Source: Muscardinus avellanarius (lineage: Eukaryota; Chordata; Mammalia; Rodentia; Gliridae). Taken from it: a stretch of DNA of 64,000 bases. The notes beneath the pieces were generated by a model. That model ran no database searches and had not been told where the DNA came from. It was given only the letters and a program-made list of their open reading frames with translations. Below are positions 62,067-64,000 of the stretch, in pieces (position 1 is the first letter of the stretch; each line of letters starts with the position of its first letter). The DNA lies in the NCBI GenBank assembly GCA_963383645.1, contig OY726563.1:35246331-35310330 (forward strand), given 5' to 3'. Both the position numbers and the translations under genes were made by a program.

Positions 62067-62280
62067 AGCCAGGTGTGGTGGCGCACGCTTGTAATCCCAG
62101 CATTTGGGAGGCTGAGACAGGAGGATCCAGGTTCATGGCCAGCCTCAGCTACTTAGTGAAGCCCTTTGCAACTCAGTGAGACCCTGTTTCAAAATAAAGA
62201 ATAAAAAGTAGGGCTGGGGTATAGCTTGGAGTTAGAATGCCCCTGGGTTCCATCCCCAGTACTGCAAAATATTAAAATTA
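62067..62280 (+). mobile_element. B1-dID-like SINE, TTGCAACTC subtype
   Basis: GCCAGGTGTGGTGGCGCACGC to GTTCCATCCCCAGTACTGC, then an AT-rich tail. Confidence 0.94.
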
Positions 62281-62288
62281 AAAAATAA

Positions 62289-62345
62289 ATAGGTCTGGGA
62301 GTGTAGCCCGGAGGTAGAAGGGTTTCATCCCCCGTATCACCAAAA
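62289..62345 (+). mobile_element. isolated young-type right half
   Basis: TAGGTCTGGGAGTGTAGCCCGGAGGTAGAAGGG without its B1 half, followed by an AAATAAAAAT tail. Confidence 0.85.
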
Positions 62346-62380
62346 AATAAAAATAAAAATAAATAAAATAAAATAAAATA

Positions 62381-62433
62381 GGGCTGGGGGTGGAGCTCAG
62401 AGGTAGAATGCCCATGGGTTCAATCCCTAGTAA
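62381..62433 (+). mobile_element. isolated old-type right half
   Basis: AGGGCTGGGGGTGGAGCTCAGAGGTAGAATGCCC to CAATCCCTAGTAAAAC, then (CA)n. Likely the far end of 61953-62066. Confidence 0.85.
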
Positions 62434-62456
62434 AACACACACACACACACACACAC
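62434..62456. repeat. (CA)n microsatellite
   Basis: About 11 CA units at the SINE 3' end. Confidence 0.95.
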
Positions 62457-62765
62457 AATCATAAGTCTACCCTTCCTAAGGTGGAGACCATCTTTACTTA
62501 GGTTTGAAATGGAAGGTGGGGTGGGTAGTAGGGAAAGTTTCATGAGATGGTATCTGGTTTAAGCCAAGGACAAATATGATTTCAACACCAGAGATGAGGG
62601 GAGGGTATAATACTAATAACAGACAGTCCGAGTAAAGGTGCAAAGAAGCAAAATTGAGGACATGGTGAGAACATTACAGCCAGAATTTGGTCAGAACACA
62701 GTGTGTGTGGAGAGGGGAAGAAGGGAGCTCAGGCTGTGGGTCAAAGCAGGAGCCACATGACATAT
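62457..62765. other. unique sequence, no recognised feature
   Basis: Nothing recognised. Confidence 0.4.
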
Positions 62766-62798
62766 TTCATTCATTCATTCATTCATTCATTCATTCAT
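62766..62798. repeat. (ATTC)n microsatellite
   Basis: Eight ATTC units on the tail side of a reversed SINE. Confidence 0.97.
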
Positions 62799-62997
62799 GG
62801 TATTGGGGGTTGCATCCAGGGGTCTTCTACCTTGGAGCTATACTTCAAGTCCCTATTCTACTCGTTTATTTTGAAACAGGGTCTTGCTAGGTTGCTGAGA
62901 GCCTCACTAAGTTGCCCAGGCTGGCCTCAAACCTGTCATCCCCTGTCTCGGCCTCCCCTAGAATTGGGATTACAGGAGTGTGCCACCAGCCTGGCTT
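62799..62997 (-). mobile_element. B1-dID-like SINE
   Basis: GGTATTGGGGGTTGCATCC to GTGTGCCACCAGCCTGGC. Confidence 0.93.
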
Positions 62998-63060
62998 CGT
63001 TTTTGTTTATTTGGTAAAGGCATCCTACTTGGAGCTGCCTCTTGCAAAGATTACTCCTAC

Positions 63061-63063
<3 letters not shown>

Positions 63064-63101
<38 letters not shown>
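63064..63101 (+). repeat. isolated A38 homopolymer
   Basis: Thirty-eight A residues with no SINE or L1 directly upstream on the plus strand. Could be the relic of a tail-only insertion or an expanded A run. Confidence 0.95.
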
Positions 63102-63102
<1 letters not shown>

Positions 63103-63475
63103 AAGGCTTGGAGGCATGGCAATGTTTAAGGAGGCTATTTAAAAGCTGAGTGAAGACTCGATGAGGGTGTGCCCTAGGTTGCCTGGGATAGAAAGGAGGA
63201 AATAGGCAATATGAGAAATAATTAGAAAAAGGGGTGGTGGTAGAAAGAAAATGGAGGGAAAGGGAATATAGGACAGAAACAACTGTTTTCTCTTTCACGG
63301 TGCCTTATTCTGAAAGCAAGCCAAACACTGCCTGAGGTAAGCGTGGGTGTTGATCAGGATTGTATTTCTGTGGGAGGAGCTGGCCAAGTTATGGGTCAGA
63401 GGTCAGGCAGAACCCAGAGTAGATTATTATTCTATGCTCAACATGGAATTTCTGTTTTTGTTTAGGTTTGGTTTT
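63102..63475. other. unique sequence, no recognised feature
   Basis: Nothing recognised. Confidence 0.4.
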
Positions 63476-63640
63476 AGTACTGGAGGTCGAACTCAGGGGC
63501 ATTCATACCTCTGAGCTATACCCCTAGCCCTTTTTAAATTTTTTATTTTGAAGCAGGGTCTCACTAAGTTGCTGAGGCAGACCGTGAACCTGTGAAACCC
63601 ATCTCAGCCTCCCAAGTTCTTGGGTTACTGGCTTGTGACC
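63476..63640 (-). mobile_element. B1-dID-like SINE (5' end decayed)
   Basis: AGTACTGGAGGTCGAACTCAGG to TTGGGTTACTGGCTTGTG. Confidence 0.88.
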
Positions 63641-63689
63641 CATCAGAACTGGCTGCAGGACCTTTCTTAAGAAACAAAATACAGCCAAA

Positions 63690-64000
63690 GCCAAAATCCC
63701 CACTTCTTGAGTGCACACTTGCCTGCTACTGCTCCATCTTGCTCCTGCCTTTCACAGAGAAACTTCTAGAACAAGTTGCACGCTCTCACTGCCATCATTT
63801 CTTCACTTCCTACCCACCTGACTCCCTCTGATCTGGCTTTATGTCCTTCACTGCAACAGAACAGTACTCCGCACACTCCTAGGGCTTCCCGTAGCTACCA
63901 GAAGTGGGTATGGCTCTGGTCCAGAGGACCTGCAGCCTAGCTGCGTCCACATCCTCTGCCACTCCCCTACTGAGCACACTCCTCTCCTGGATGCTCTGGC
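63690..64000 (+). mobile_element. possible L2/CR1-type LINE ORF fragment
   Basis: CTGCTCCATCTTGCTCCTGCC, ACAAGTTGCACGCTCTCACTGCC and TCTGATCTGGCTTTATGTCC follow, with much change, the coding text of old L2/CR1 LINEs. It runs off the window edge. Confidence 0.45.

Overview
The window looks like non-coding nuclear DNA from a rodent, probably a squirrel-related or other non-muroid lineage. The main reason is the dominant repeat: more than 80 copies of a dimeric SINE whose left half is B1/7SL-like (GGTGGTGCACGCCTGTAATCC...) and whose right half is an ID/tRNA-like unit (GGGCTGGGGGTGTAGCTCAGAGGTAGAATGCC...CAATCCCCAGTACC). This is the B1-dID arrangement known from squirrels, dormice and some other non-mouse rodents. 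L1 3' ends finishing in GTGCACCAATAAAAA, many MaLR LTRs, and old MIR and L2 pieces agree with a rodent genome. The species cannot be fixed from sequence alone. No convincing protein-coding gene, RNA gene or CpG island was found; nearly every ORF longer than 60 codons lies in a SINE, LTR, L1 or simple repeat. Layout: 0-5 kb is SINEs, two MaLR LTRs and a TTTC/TTCC microsatellite. 5.4-8.4 kb is a near full-length, minus-strand L1-derived element with a tandem-monomer 5' UTR and an ORF1 pseudogene, no sense ORF2, and an old ORF2 piece in inverted orientation. 9.4-14.9 kb holds old L1, an MLT1-like LTR, SINEs and a 220-bp purine-only repeat. 15.0-17.3 kb is a second copy of the same chimeric element. 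18-23 kb has an MaLR LTR, a decayed ERVL-like pol stretch (RT-like and integrase-like motifs) and a small templated insertion inside it. 24-36 kb mixes SINEs, MIR/L2, MaLR LTRs and unique sequence. 36.7-39 kb is an old L1 riddled with SINEs. 39-45 kb is SINE clusters and unique DNA. 45.4-50.1 kb holds a third 3' end of the chimeric family and an MaLR LTR whose LTR+SINE segment recurs inverted 3 kb away between target-site duplications. 50-64 kb is SINEs, MLT1-like and MaLR LTRs, microsatellites, L1 pieces and L2. No genes act together here. What the window records is retrotransposon history: a non-autonomous ORF1-only L1 derivative (HAL1-like) that moved in rearranged form, at least three SINE subfamilies of different age, and two short-range templated duplications flanked by target duplications. 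All repeat-family names come from memory of family hallmarks, not from a database search.
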